Notes under the pieces: model-generated
Databases searched by the model: none
Told to the model about the DNA's origin: nothing
Seen by the model: the letters and a program-made list of their open reading frames with translations, nothing else
NCBI GenBank assembly: GCA_035509315.1
Contig: DATJLS010000002.1
Span: forward strand, 1 to 64,000
DNA length: 64,000 bases
Direction of reading: 5' to 3'
Source: JAKAWQ01 sp035509315
Lineage (GTDB): Bacteria; Pseudomonadota; Alphaproteobacteria; Acetobacterales; Acetobacteraceae
Part shown: positions 1 to 8,002 of the stretch, piece by piece
Numbering within the stretch: the first letter of the stretch is position 1
Layout: the number at the start of each line of letters is the position of its first letter
Translations under genes and position numbers: made by a program

Positions 1-60
1 GCTTGCATAACGCAGACCTTCCCGCCGATACTGCAGGCGAGTGATTTCAGTCCAGGGCAT
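1..60 (-). CDS. IS5-family transposase, N-terminus only (runs off left edge)
   Basis: The first 20 codons read on the minus strand begin MPWTEITRLQYRREGLRYAS, which I recognise as the conserved opening of a common IS5-family (IS1031-type) transposase that would catalyse cut-and-paste transposition with a DDE domain. The DDE domain lies outside the window. The start ATG is at 60-58. The DNA just upstream (about 61-110) probably includes the end of the element, but I cannot fix the terminal repeat without the other end. Family assignment rests on 20 residues only. Confidence 0.72.
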   Translation of the reverse strand, partial: MPWTEITRLQYRREGLRYAS

Positions 61-416
61 CGTTGGTTCCGTCGCGGCTCGCAATCCGATTGAATCACAA
101 CCCGCTGAAATCACTCAACCCTTTCTCAGTCAGACACTAAGGTGTCAATTCGCATTACTTCGCACCCGTCGAGCCAGCACAGAATGCGTTCGGCGAAACC
201 CGATCGGCCGAGTGTGCGATGAACGTCTCAATGAGCACGTCTTTGCGGGCATACTTGCGGCTTTGAGGATCAAGGAAGCCAAGCGAGTCGACTATAGCGC
301 CCACCGTCCACACGCAAGCCCGCCTGGGCTCAACTCCAATGAATTCACGGCCCGGTTCGGCGCGGACTACAACCAAAACGGATTCTGGCTATGAGCGAGG
401 ACAAGATGGGGCAAGG
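61..416. other. Intergenic, no supported gene
   Basis: This stretch separates the edge insertion sequence from the response regulator. Open frames exist on both strands but none has a ribosome binding site or a recognisable motif. The first 50 bases are probably the outer end of the edge insertion sequence. I see nothing else to annotate. Confidence 0.5.
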
Positions 417-1235
417 TCACAGTGTTTCCACCGATGCGTCGAAAATGTAACCCACCCCGCGCTCGGTCCGAATGAGCTGTGCCGTCTCCGACGCAGCTGT
501 CAATCTCCTCCGCAGCCGCAGAACTCTTACATCAATACTTCGATCAAGCCTATCCTCGTGCATCCCAGTGGCATTGATTAAATACTCGCGCGTGAGCGCG
601 CGTTGCGGTGCATCGAGAAATGCGACCAGCAGGGCATAGTCGGTCCGCGACAGTGCAACCTGAGAGCCAATCGGACTGATAAGCCTGCGCGTACAGTGGT
701 TGAGTTCCCATCCGCCGAAACGGCTGCCCCTGGGCCGTGAAACGCATGGCGACGTACCCAATCCTACCTTTCGTCGCCGCAGGATCACTCTAATCCTAGC
801 CAAGAGTTCCCGTCGGCCGAAGGGTTCGGTTATGCAGTCGTCCGCGCCGAGGTCAAGCGCGGCCACGCGGTCGGTCTCGCAGTTTCCTTTGGTCTCTAGA
901 AGCACCACGATTATACCCGAAATAATCGATCTTGAGCGAAATGCGGGGACTAGGCTCAGGCTTTCCCGTCGTTCCTGCTTCAGGGCAAGAAGGACAAGAT
1001 GTAGGTTCAATGGATCGAGCTCGCGTAGAGCGGATGTCACGTTCGAGGCTACTGAAATGTCCATCCCACTGTCCGCTAGATAGTCCACTAGGCAGTGTCG
1101 GATCATCAAGTCGATGTCGACCAGCAACACTTGTATCGCCTCGTTGTATTTCACACTCGGCCCGACCTGATTGGTCCCGAAGACAGAGCCGACCCGCGGC
1201 GCGGTAGACCCGCAAGGAACGAACTCCACAGTCAT
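417..1235 (-). CDS. OmpR-family response regulator with degenerate receiver domain
   Basis: A 272-residue protein with a receiver domain (about residues 33-152) followed by a winged-helix DNA-binding domain (about 172-268, ending RTERGVGYIF as in OmpR/PhoB). It should act as a cytoplasmic transcription factor. The receiver lacks the key residues: the strand that normally ends in the phosphorylated Asp reads VLLALK, with Ala at 84, and the conserved Lys of the xxKPF motif is Glu137 (ITEPF). The acidic pair is reduced to VDID. It is therefore unlikely to be switched by canonical phosphorylation. The start is supported by a strong GGGAGAGAGG box just upstream of the ATG, so the extra 30 residues at the N-terminus are probably real. 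No histidine kinase is next to it. Confidence 0.85.
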   Translation of the reverse strand: MTVEFVPCGSTAPRVGSVFGTNQVGPSVKYNEAIQVLLVDIDLMIRHCLVDYLADSGMDISVASNVTSALRELDPLNLHLVLLALKQERRESLSLVPAFRSRSIISGIIVVLLETKGNCETDRVAALDLGADDCITEPFGRRELLARIRVILRRRKVGLGTSPCVSRPRGSRFGGWELNHCTRRLISPIGSQVALSRTDYALLVAFLDAPQRALTREYLINATGMHEDRLDRSIDVRVLRLRRRLTAASETAQLIRTERGVGYIFDASVETL

Positions 1236-1939
1236 GTGGTTTCCTCTCTCCCTTATTCCAAAGCGCCGAGGGCAGTGTCACCAAACCGATGGTAAGCCAT
1301 ACGCTTTTGTCTCTAAGGTAGAGGTCAGTCGGTGCTATGGATTGTAGAAATCGGACATACAGGTGTTTCACTTGCATACTGGCCATTGAAAAGTCGGCGA
1401 GCGGCGGTGACAGGTATCACCACCACCCTGGCGTTGGAGCTGGATTGGCAGCCGTGGCATCGAGCGGTGGGAACAGGAGACACGGCAATCGATCAGCTTC
1501 GGACACAGCGGGGCGTAAAGACCTTTGCACTCGAAAGAGTGGCGGCCGTCGATTGGCGTCTCTTCGATCTTGTGGTGTTTAGGGCACGGGCAGACAATCT
1601 CTCGGCGAAGTTCGGGCTGCTTGGTCATGGCGACATCGTCTGGAGCTTGGGTGGGAGCGCCAAGCTGTGGACGGCTGCGCCAAACGTGAAGGGCCAATCC
1701 ACCTTGTGCAGCCCGTTAAACGACATCCCGAACTGGCCTCCTGGTGCGGTGCGCCCCTGGGGCCCGACTGGTAGGCAGCCGAGATTTGACCGAGAGACCA
1801 GGCTTGCCGGGAATGGAGATCTATAACGAGACGCCGAGCCCGCAGCCTCGAGTCCAAGCGCCAAACTGCCCAGGATTTCCTGGTCGGAGGGGCCTTAAAC
1901 GGGATGGCAAAGTGTTGCGACTTCTCCTGCAACCTGATT
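1236..1939. other. Intergenic, no confident gene
   Basis: About 700 bases upstream of the response regulator. A Cys-rich minus-strand frame (roughly 1368-1625) begins MTKQPELRREIVCPCPKHHK and might be a remnant of a small metal-binding protein, but it has no ribosome binding site and overlaps an equally long plus-strand frame. I treat both as unproven. The first 40 bases hold the ribosome binding site of the response regulator. Confidence 0.4.
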
Positions 1940-2796
1940 AAGAATGCCTTTCAAAACCAGGTCTGAAGAGCGTTGAAGGAAACGAGCGAACAGGCGATAG
2001 CGGTGAAGCGTGATGGATGTCGAGCCGCCGATCGTGGCGAGTGGTGAGGCGATGGAGGCGGGCGATCCAAGCGAAGGCATGCTCGATCACCCAGCGATGA
2101 CGACCGAGTTTCTGGCTCGCCTCGATGCCACGCCGAGCGATGCGCGGTTTGATCCGGCATTGACGGCATGCACGGCGACAATCATAGGCTTTGTCGGCGT
2201 GCAGCTTGTCCGGACGCCGGCGTGGCCGGCCGCGCTTTCCGGCAGCCGCCGGCACGGCATCGAGCAGAGGTTCCAAGGGCACGCTATCGTGGACACCGGC
2301 CGCCGTCAGCAGGAACGCGAGCGGCATGCCTCGGCGATCGGTGATGAGGTGGCGCCTGGTCCCTGGCTTCCCGCGGTCGGTCGGGTTCGATCCCGTGGCT
2401 GCCCCTCTTTCGCCGCGATGGATGCACTGTCGACGCAGGCTTGGCCCCAGCCGACCAGGCCCGCCTTTCGCAACCGATGCAGCGACTCGCGATGCAGACG
2501 ATCCTACACACTCGCTGCCTGCCAGTTGCGCAATCGCCGCCAGCAGGTCACGCCCGAGCTGCACCCCGTCTCAAGCGGTAGCATCTCCCACGGAATGCCC
2601 GTGCGCAGCGCGAACAGGATGCCGGTCAGCGCCGCCCGATTTGGAACCGGAGCCCTGCCACTCTTCGGCTTCGCAGGTGCCGCCGGCAGCGGCGGGTCGA
2701 TGATTTGCCGAAGTCCGTCGGAGACCAAAGGGGATGCCATCCCTCCTCATGAATAAACCCCAACCAAAGTACTAACAGGTCTTGAAGGGCGTTCTT
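1940..2796. mobile_element. IS5-family insertion sequence with imperfect terminal inverted repeats (decayed)
   Basis: An 857-bp element bounded by imperfect 19-bp terminal inverted repeats: left 1940-1958 reads AAGAATGCCTTTCAAAACC and the complement of the right end (2778-2796) reads AAGAACGCCCTTCAAGACC, three mismatches. It encloses one minus-strand transposase pseudogene. The same left end is found at the second copy near 4805. I see no convincing exact target-site duplication; the flanking trinucleotides are similar but not identical. Confidence 0.8.
1951..2740 (-). pseudogene. IS5-family transposase, inactivated by one nonsense and two frameshift lesions
   Basis: Joining three frames restores a full IS5-type DDE transposase: an N-terminal IS5 domain (TGILFALRTGIPWEMLP), the first catalytic Asp in ACVDSASIAAK, the second in HADKAYD, and the Glu in RWVIEHAFAWI. 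Three lesions are visible. A TAG at 2504-2506 replaces the Trp expected in the VWD motif. One base is lost in the A-run near 2408, and one in the T-run near 2005, just before the terminal ACSLVSFNALQTWF. The element cannot make its own transposase. Its sister copy lies at 4798-5229. Confidence 0.88.
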
Positions 2797-2798
2797 TG

Positions 2799-2972
2799 GT
2801 GTGGGTTCAGAAATACGAGGCAGGCGCATTCGACGAGGACACCAAAGCCACAGATCTCATCGAGGCTTATGACGGCTGGATCGCCGCGTTCGAGCGCCCG
2901 GTTGTCAGGCGGGCACTCAATAAAGGAGGCGCTGCGCTCCATCGTCCGCCGTACGCGAGGATCGAACTCTGA
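2799..2972 (+). pseudogene. C-terminal gene fragment abutting the insertion sequence
   Basis: Immediately outside the right end of the IS5-family element, the plus strand reads open for 57 codons (VWVQKYEAGAFDEDTKAT, then LIEAYDGWIAAFERP) to a TGA at 2970-2972. The composition is protein-like, with acidic helices and aromatic residues, and there is no start codon with a ribosome binding site. I read it as the 3' end of a gene broken by the insertion. I do not recognise the family. The last ten codons overlap the istA remnant on the other strand, so that part may be accidental. Confidence 0.35.
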
Positions 2973-3193
2973 TGGCGCCGCACCGTCTCCTCGATCATCG
3001 CGACTGCGCGCAAGCCCGGTTCGGCCTTCAGGATCGGCGCGATTCCGCCTCGAAGATATCCGCCAACGTATTTGCGCAACGGCGCGTCCGCGGTGGCTTC
3101 TTCTGCCATGGCCGTTGCCAACGGCACCTGGTCGCTCTGTCGGTATCTCATGAACAACTTAATTTGATGGTTGTTGACATGCCGATAGGGCAC
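2938..3193 (-). pseudogene. IS21-family istA transposase, 5' remnant
   Basis: From a GTG at 3193 the minus strand reads VNNHQIKLFMRYRQ, then in a second frame QKKPPRTRRCANTLADIF, then back in the first frame APILKAEPGLRAVAMIEETV, and then in a third frame EFDPRVRRTMER. Together these match the N-terminal region of IS21-type IstA proteins (HTH segment, then the PGLR.VAI.EE..RRHPE.D..VRRT.ER stretch). At least three frame changes and a deletion of some 20 codons show that it is dead. No catalytic core and no istB are present. Confidence 0.65.
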
Positions 3194-3515
3194 TCTGGGG
3201 GTCCTCTCTGAATCGAGAACCCTGTCGATGCCCAGACGGCCCGAGCATTGGCGGCATGCCCTCAAAACCCCGCGCCGCCGGGCAAATACGACGGTTTGGG
3301 ACTACGCTCTCCGCCGCCACGCCCCCGACCTCTCATCCTTATTGTCGCTAGACTCCCATCTAGATTGTCACGCGGCACTTGCATATTTTCAAATTTGCAC
3401 GTATTTCTTTGCGTCATGATTTGTAATAGAGGCGCAAACTGGACTCTGGATGTTGGGTTACATTCAGGAGAAGAGCGAACGGTGAATCGCATTCGCCGCC
3501 CAACAGCTGGAATTG

Positions 3516-3542
3516 CCGGAAAATCCGGAAAATCCGGAAAAT
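3516..3542. repeat. Three tandem copies of CCGGAAAAT
   Basis: Three perfect, contiguous 9-bp units at 3516-3524, 3525-3533 and 3534-3542, ending about 65 bp before the AraC-type gene. They could be binding sites for that regulator, or a slippage tract. Direct repeats at helical-turn-like spacing are common in AraC operators, but this link is inference. Confidence 0.8.
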
Positions 3543-3606
3543 AAGGGCATATGTGGCAATGGTTCAGTCGCCGCTACCAGCGTGCTAGGGGAAGGTGATA
3601 AGGTAA

Positions 3607-4512
3607 ATGACCGACGGAGAAGATGCCAAATTGGTATCCCATGCGGTCTGTCGTCCCTTCAGGCCGCATGAGAATTCTCCCGGCCTGCGACCGCTTGTCG
3701 GGAAATGGATTGTGCCCGATCTCGACAGTCGATCGCGCGGGCTTTCTAGTATCGTGGAAGAAGTGATCGACTGGGACTTTCCCGATGCGGGTGCCGGACG
3801 GAATTTGGCGGTCAAGGTCCTGCCCCGGACGACACCCTATGTGATCATTCAGTATCGAGCGCCGATCAGTACGATTTGGAAGTTCGATGGTGTAGAGCAT
3901 CATTACTCGCCATACTTGAACGTTGTGACCACAGTCCACAATGGCATCAATGTGGTGTGCGGTTCCGGGCCCGTTGGCTTGGTCATCGTGCGGCTGAGGC
4001 CAGAGGGTGCGGCTCGTCTTCTCGGTTCGTGCGTACGAAATTTGGCGGACGCAAAGATCGCGCTTGGCGATGTCTTCAAGACCAGAGACGTTTCCTTGTT
4101 GACCGAAATGGTGTCGGAGTCTGCCAGTAGCCACGAGCGGATCGCTTTAACCCAACGATTTTTACTGGAACGCCTGGGTGAACGAGAACCCGACCCAATC
4201 GCCAGTCGTGCAGCCGCGCGATTGCGCTGCTGTCCTTCGTTGCGTGTCCGCCACCTTGCTGCCGAACTTGACGTGAGCGAGCGTCATTTATCTCGGCGAT
4301 TTAGATCGATGTTTGGCATGGGTCCGAAACACTTTGCCCGTGCGGCACGTGTGGAAAGGTTAGCGCTAATGCGGAATAGGGGCGCTGCTTGGGCAGAAGC
4401 CGCTTACGCCTGCGGTTTCGCTGATCAGGGGCACATGATCAATGAAGTCAAAGCACTCATCGGAGCGGCACCAGAGAAGGCCTTCTCACCTGACGGATTG
4501 TTCGCCTGGTAG
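3607..4512 (+). CDS. AraC-family transcriptional regulator
   Basis: A 301-residue protein. The N-terminal two thirds form a sensor-like domain of the type found in AraC proteins with a DUF6597-like region. The C-terminal part (about 205-295) is a two-HTH AraC DNA-binding domain: the first helix-turn-helix spans LRVRHLAAELDVSERHLSRR and the second AAYACGFADQGHMINEVKAL, with the usual FADQGH/F motif. The start has an AAGGTGATAAGG box upstream. It stands alone between decayed mobile elements, so its target is unclear. The tandem repeats just upstream may be an autoregulatory site. AraC assignment is firm; the ligand is unknown. Confidence 0.88.
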   Translation: MTDGEDAKLVSHAVCRPFRPHENSPGLRPLVGKWIVPDLDSRSRGLSSIVEEVIDWDFPDAGAGRNLAVKVLPRTTPYVIIQYRAPISTIWKFDGVEHHYSPYLNVVTTVHNGINVVCGSGPVGLVIVRLRPEGAARLLGSCVRNLADAKIALGDVFKTRDVSLLTEMVSESASSHERIALTQRFLLERLGEREPDPIASRAAARLRCCPSLRVRHLAAELDVSERHLSRRFRSMFGMGPKHFARAARVERLALMRNRGAAWAEAAYACGFADQGHMINEVKALIGAAPEKAFSPDGLFAW

Positions 4513-4797
4513 GTCATATTGCACGAAGTCCATAATCTGCAGCTCCTAACGAAAGTACCATTGCGTTCACCGTAGTTGGCCCGGTCTTGCCGGGCCCTCC
4601 TGCGCCACTAGCGCATTGCCGACCTGATGTCTGCGTTCAAGAGTTGAGGTTGCGGTTATTCTGATCCTCGTGGGCTCTGACTGGCCAAAAAGGTGGTGAA
4701 GCCGTGCAAGGCTGGAGGCGGAGCCGCTGGACGTCGGTTGGCCTGCTCTGATGCGCGGATTGATTACCGCTGTTCCGAATTCCGTCCGGGGCGGGTC

Positions 4798-5229
4798 TCA
4801 GTCTAAGAGCGCCGTTCGAAACCTGTCCTGAAGAGCGTTGAAGCGGATGAGCGAACAGGCGAGGGTGGTGAAGGCGTGATGAACGTCGAGCCGCCGATCG
4901 TAGCGGGTGGTGAGGCGACGGAAGCAGGAGATCCAAGCGAAGGTGTGCTCGATCACCCAGCGATGATGGCCGTGTGTCTGACTTGCCTCGATGCTACGCC
5001 GGGCGATACGCGGCGTGATCTGGCGCCGGCGGCGTGCACGGCGAGAACGCCGATGGTCAACGGCATCAAGCAGAGGTTCCAAGGGCACGCTGTGGAGGAC
5101 ATTGGCCGCCGTCAGCAGGAACGCGAGTGGGATGCCTTGGCGACCGGTGATGAGGTGGCGCCTGGTCCCGGGCTTCCCGCGGCCGGTCTGGTTCGGGCCC
5201 GTCGCAGCTTCCCCTTTTTCGCAGCGATG
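4798..5229 (-). pseudogene. IS5-family transposase, truncated second copy
   Basis: The C-terminal two thirds of the same IS5-type transposase as at 1951-2740, beginning near KGEAATGPNQTGRGKPGTRR and ending ACSLIRFNALQDRF. About 20 residues including the second catalytic Asp motif (HADKAYD in the sister copy) are deleted after LLDAV, while the RWVIEHTFAWI glutamate region remains. The left inverted-repeat end survives near 4805-4823. The 5' end stops at about 5229, where homology to the first copy breaks off and IS110-type sequence begins on the opposite strand. It is inactive. Confidence 0.82.
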
Positions 5230-5756
5230 CCAGACCCGAAAAGCGACACCTCGGTCAGCCTGAGGATGCGTCATTTGATTGACGACATACGGGGAGAGTG
5301 GGTCGAACTGGATGATCGAATCGCCGCGTTGGATAACGAGTTCGTCGCGTATGCCCGTAGCAACGTAAATGCACGGGGGCTGGCGACTGTCCCTGGTATC
5401 GGGTGCTGAATGCGACGGCGTCAGTCGCTGCTATCGGTAACGGCCAGACGTTCGCCCTTGGACATGACTTTGCGGCCTGGCTTGGCCTCGTTCCACGCCA
5501 AGTCACGACCGTTGCCAAGCCGCGTCTGCCGGGTATCACAAAATGCGGCAACAAGTATCTCCGCATGTTGCTCATCCATGGCGCCCGCTCCGCTCTACGC
5601 GCGTTGGCGACCAGCGCCACGCCTCTTCACGGGGGGTTGCGGGCTCTATTGACCCGCGTCCACAGAAATGTCGCCGTGGTTGCCTCAGCCAGTAAGCTTG
5701 CACGGATTGCATGGGTCATCCTGCGGCGAGGCAGGGAGTTCCACGCGGCGGCGTAA
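5230..5756 (+). pseudogene. IS110/IS1111-family transposase, C-terminal part with frameshift
   Basis: The first frame encodes RHLIDDIRGEWVELDDRIAA up to the conserved VPGIG, where it stops. The next frame continues with LNATASVAAIGNGQTF, AWLGLVPRQ, GNKYLRMLLIHGAR and HRNVAVVASASKLARIAWV, the Transposase_20 (HhH) domain of IS110/IS1111 recombinases. The frame change sits in the GGG run around 5397-5401, where one G appears lost. The N-terminal RuvC-like DEDD catalytic domain is absent. The fragment is joined back-to-back with a truncated IS5 copy. Confidence 0.85.
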
Positions 5757-6126
5757 CCAAGATCGGCCAGGCCGGGAGGAGGAAGGTCAGCCCGGTCGTT
5801 GATGTCTGCTGGTGGTGGAAGCGAGATGGCCTGACAGTCGATCGGTCCTCTGGAAACCTGGTTTCAAAAGTGGCGCTCGACGCCGCAGGGGTTATGAGGA
5901 CCGGAGCGCGCGGATCTCCATCTTGGCCAGGGCATTTACCCACAGGTCGGATGCGTTGATGGAGACTGCTCAGATTGGATTGCAGAAACCGCTTGCAGAC
6001 GGGGTGCGCCGTACGTTTTGAAAGGCGCCCTTGGTGCGGCGAACCGGCCTGCCGCGGTGGCGGCGTGGCAGGCGGGAAAATCGGAGATGCGGGCATAGGT
6101 CTAAAAATTGCGGGAGAGATTCCAAA
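5757..6126. other. Intergenic, no supported gene
   Basis: About 370 bases downstream of the IS1111 fragment, possibly including its outer end. No frame shows a ribosome binding site or a recognisable domain, apart from the GGGAGAG box at 6111-6117 that belongs to the next gene. Confidence 0.5.
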
Positions 6127-6363
6127 ATGGGTATATTTGAGAAAGTGTTAACTACCAAGATGATTACAGAGGTTTCGCCCGTCACTGCGCGGACTCTTCG
6201 AAACAGGCGGAAAGTCGGATCTGACCCGCCATTTTACAAGACGGAAAGCGAAGCCGGTAAGCCGATATTTTGTTATCCTGAGAGCGCGGATCTTGGCGTA
6301 CGCGCGCATTGTCCCGCCCCGCAACCCGAATTTATGAAAGAAACTGCCTGCCGCCGTAAGTGA
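6127..6363 (+). CDS. Small helix-turn-helix protein (AlpA/excisionase-like)
   Basis: A 78-residue protein. Residues around 12-60 (ITEVSPVTARTLRNRRKVGS, then DPPFYK and FCYPESA) follow the pattern of the HTH_17/AlpA DNA-binding fold, in which a recognition helix RTL..RR is followed by G.GPP..K and a Tyr-Pro-x-Ser segment. Such proteins are often excisionases or small prophage and island regulators. I chose the ATG at 6127 because GGGAGAG lies nine bases upstream; the frame is open further 5' but without such a site. Its stop codon directly abuts that of the convergent lipoprotein gene. It sits beside insertion-sequence debris, consistent with an island origin. Confidence 0.55.
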   Translation: MGIFEKVLTTKMITEVSPVTARTLRNRRKVGSDPPFYKTESEAGKPIFCYPESADLGVRAHCPAPQPEFMKETACRRK

Positions 6364-6513
6364 TTAACCTCCTCCACCGGTGCCATCAACCAAACGCTGG
6401 GCATGATCATACAAAGTATATGGGCCGGCGCTCGAATACCCACTTTCCGCGGCGCATCCTGCAAGCGATGTGGCGATTAGGACTCCAGCAAGCAGCCGGA
6501 CAAATTTTTTCAC
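6364..6513 (-). CDS. Small lipoprotein
   Basis: A 49-residue predicted lipoprotein starting at a GTG (VKKFVRLLAGVLIATSLAGC). There is a two-Lys n-region, a hydrophobic core and an LAGC lipobox with Cys20 as the lipidation site. The mature part is only about 30 residues, ends in a Gly run, and resembles no family I know. A GAAGGA box about eight bases upstream supports the GTG start; an upstream ATG at 6618 would bury the signal peptide. Location would be the periplasmic face of a membrane. Function unknown. Confidence 0.6.
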   Translation of the reverse strand: MKKFVRLLAGVLIATSLAGCAAESGYSSAGPYTLYDHAQRLVDGTGGGG

Positions 6514-8002
6514 AGGCAAAATTCCTTCGTTCAGGGTTAATTCAGTAAACTCACGACCATGTCTCTCGCGTGTTTCAAAAGTATGTCGGAATAGGCTGGG
6601 TTTGCCGCAATACGTCACGTAGAGTTCGGTGTCTGCTGCTAGAAAAGTCTGCTTCCTCCTGGTTTATTTTATCAATACTTTGGAAATCGAGAATTGTTTC
6701 GGAATTTTTGCAAGGGCGACCTGAAATCAATCACCGTCCCCGGAGTTGGCCTCATCTGTATACCCATACCGATTCTGCATAGGCGTTTTTATAAAACGCA
6801 TGGCTACGACAAGTTGGTGCAAACAAAGGAAGTTCACACTGAACCAGGGAATACCCATGCCAGTCCCTTTCAGGCCCCCTTCGGCTGTCCGCAGCGGTGG
6901 TTTCGGCCCTATCCGGCGAAACCTCGGTCACCCGGCTTGTGCGCCGTCCTTCTCTAGCCACTCGTTAGCTGGATACAGCTCTTGACAGAGTGTCGTTCGG
7001 ACCCCGCATTGCTCCGGCGGTCCTGGGTCGGGGCGCAGGGACTTCATAACCAGGTGACGAAGGATGTTGACCCGGGGTGATATCCGAGGGGCGTCTCGAT
7101 AAAGCCTCCTGCGAGTGCTCCTGCGCCGCCACCCTTGAGCCTCCTGCCGGGCCTCTCGCGGGTCCCTTCGCAACCACTCAATGCACTCTCGCAGCTTGGC
7201 CTTCTCTTGCTCAGCGGCTTGCTGCGCCCCCGTCATCTGGCGACGCACCTTCGACCAGCCGCCCATGCGGCATAACCAGCGGCGACCCCAGATGCCGCCC
7301 AAGACCATTGGACAACCGCAGTCTCGGTGCTCATTTGTTGGCCCCCGTCTGGAAAAGGGTCAACGCTTGGTCGAATGGCTCTATCGGAGGGATGACAATT
7401 CGTTGAGATTATTGGACTTATTCGCCCGTCGCCTCGAGTTCGATCCTCACCAGCAGCAATCCGCCTTTCCGGGATGTCAGGCACGTTCGTCTCGTAAGGC
7501 GGAACCAGTTGCGCGAAAACGGAAGCGGCCGTAGTCTGAAATTGTGATTATGGCGCAACGGTTTGGATTCCGGGGTGAGGCGAATTATTTCGCCCTGTCC
7601 TAAGCCTGGAAGGGGTGGCTGATAAGAGAGGCCCGCGCCGGGTCGGGGGCGGCCCGACGCGGGCCAGAGGCATGACATGCGCGCCTTGCTGGGGGCGAGG
7701 CCGCATGCCTGAGCTGGGGAGGCATCCAGCTTCGAAGTATGCTGCGAAGCAAAAAAGGCGAGAGATGGGGCACAATTGGGCAAGAATAGGGTCTAACCAT
7801 GCTCCGCTCGCGATCCTTTGGCTTGCGGCACCAGGCATCCCCGGAATAGTCAAGCACTGAGAGCCTCGGCGCGCGTATCGGTAACACTCATTGCGTTGGG
7901 TGGCGGCGGGTGATGAAGGAAAGCCCGTGCGGGCGGCATATGGTGCGGTGCTGGAACTTTCCGGCGCGCGCAGAGGGGAAAGAAGTGTCGCGGGAGCGGG
8001 TG
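6514..8002. other. Long stretch without a confident gene
   Basis: About 1.5 kb between the lipoprotein and the RND operon, AT-richer in its first 400 bases. Weak candidates were considered. One is a minus-strand frame at 6928-7308 containing a helical segment (MTGAQQAAEQEKAKLREC); it has no ribosome binding site and strong plus-strand rivals. A small AT-rich hairpin (GCGTTTT-TAT-AAAACGC) lies near 6782-6798. Near the 3' end is a GC-rich hairpin, listed separately. The stretch probably contains the promoter of the efflux operon, but I cannot place it. Confidence 0.4.
7630..7665. other. GC-rich inverted repeat (strong hairpin)
   Basis: A 15-bp stem with one mismatch and one G-T pair (GGCCCGCGCCGGGTC against the complement of GGCCCGACGCGGGCC) around a short G/C loop. 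There is no following T-run, so it is not a standard intrinsic terminator. It lies some 340 bases before the RND adaptor gene and could mark the end of a leader or a protein-binding site. Confidence 0.5.

Noticed and set aside
1332..1826. A 164-codon plus-strand frame upstream of the IS5 element
   Set aside because: No ribosome binding site, no domain; overlaps an equally plausible Cys-rich minus-strand frame. Neither is supported.
3516..3542. CRISPR-like reading of the short tandem repeats
   Set aside because: Units are 9 bp and contiguous with no spacers, and no cas genes are in the window.
6928..7308. A minus-strand frame with a helical, charged segment
   Set aside because: No ribosome binding site, no family likeness and competing plus-strand frames of equal length; left as part of the unexplained stretch.
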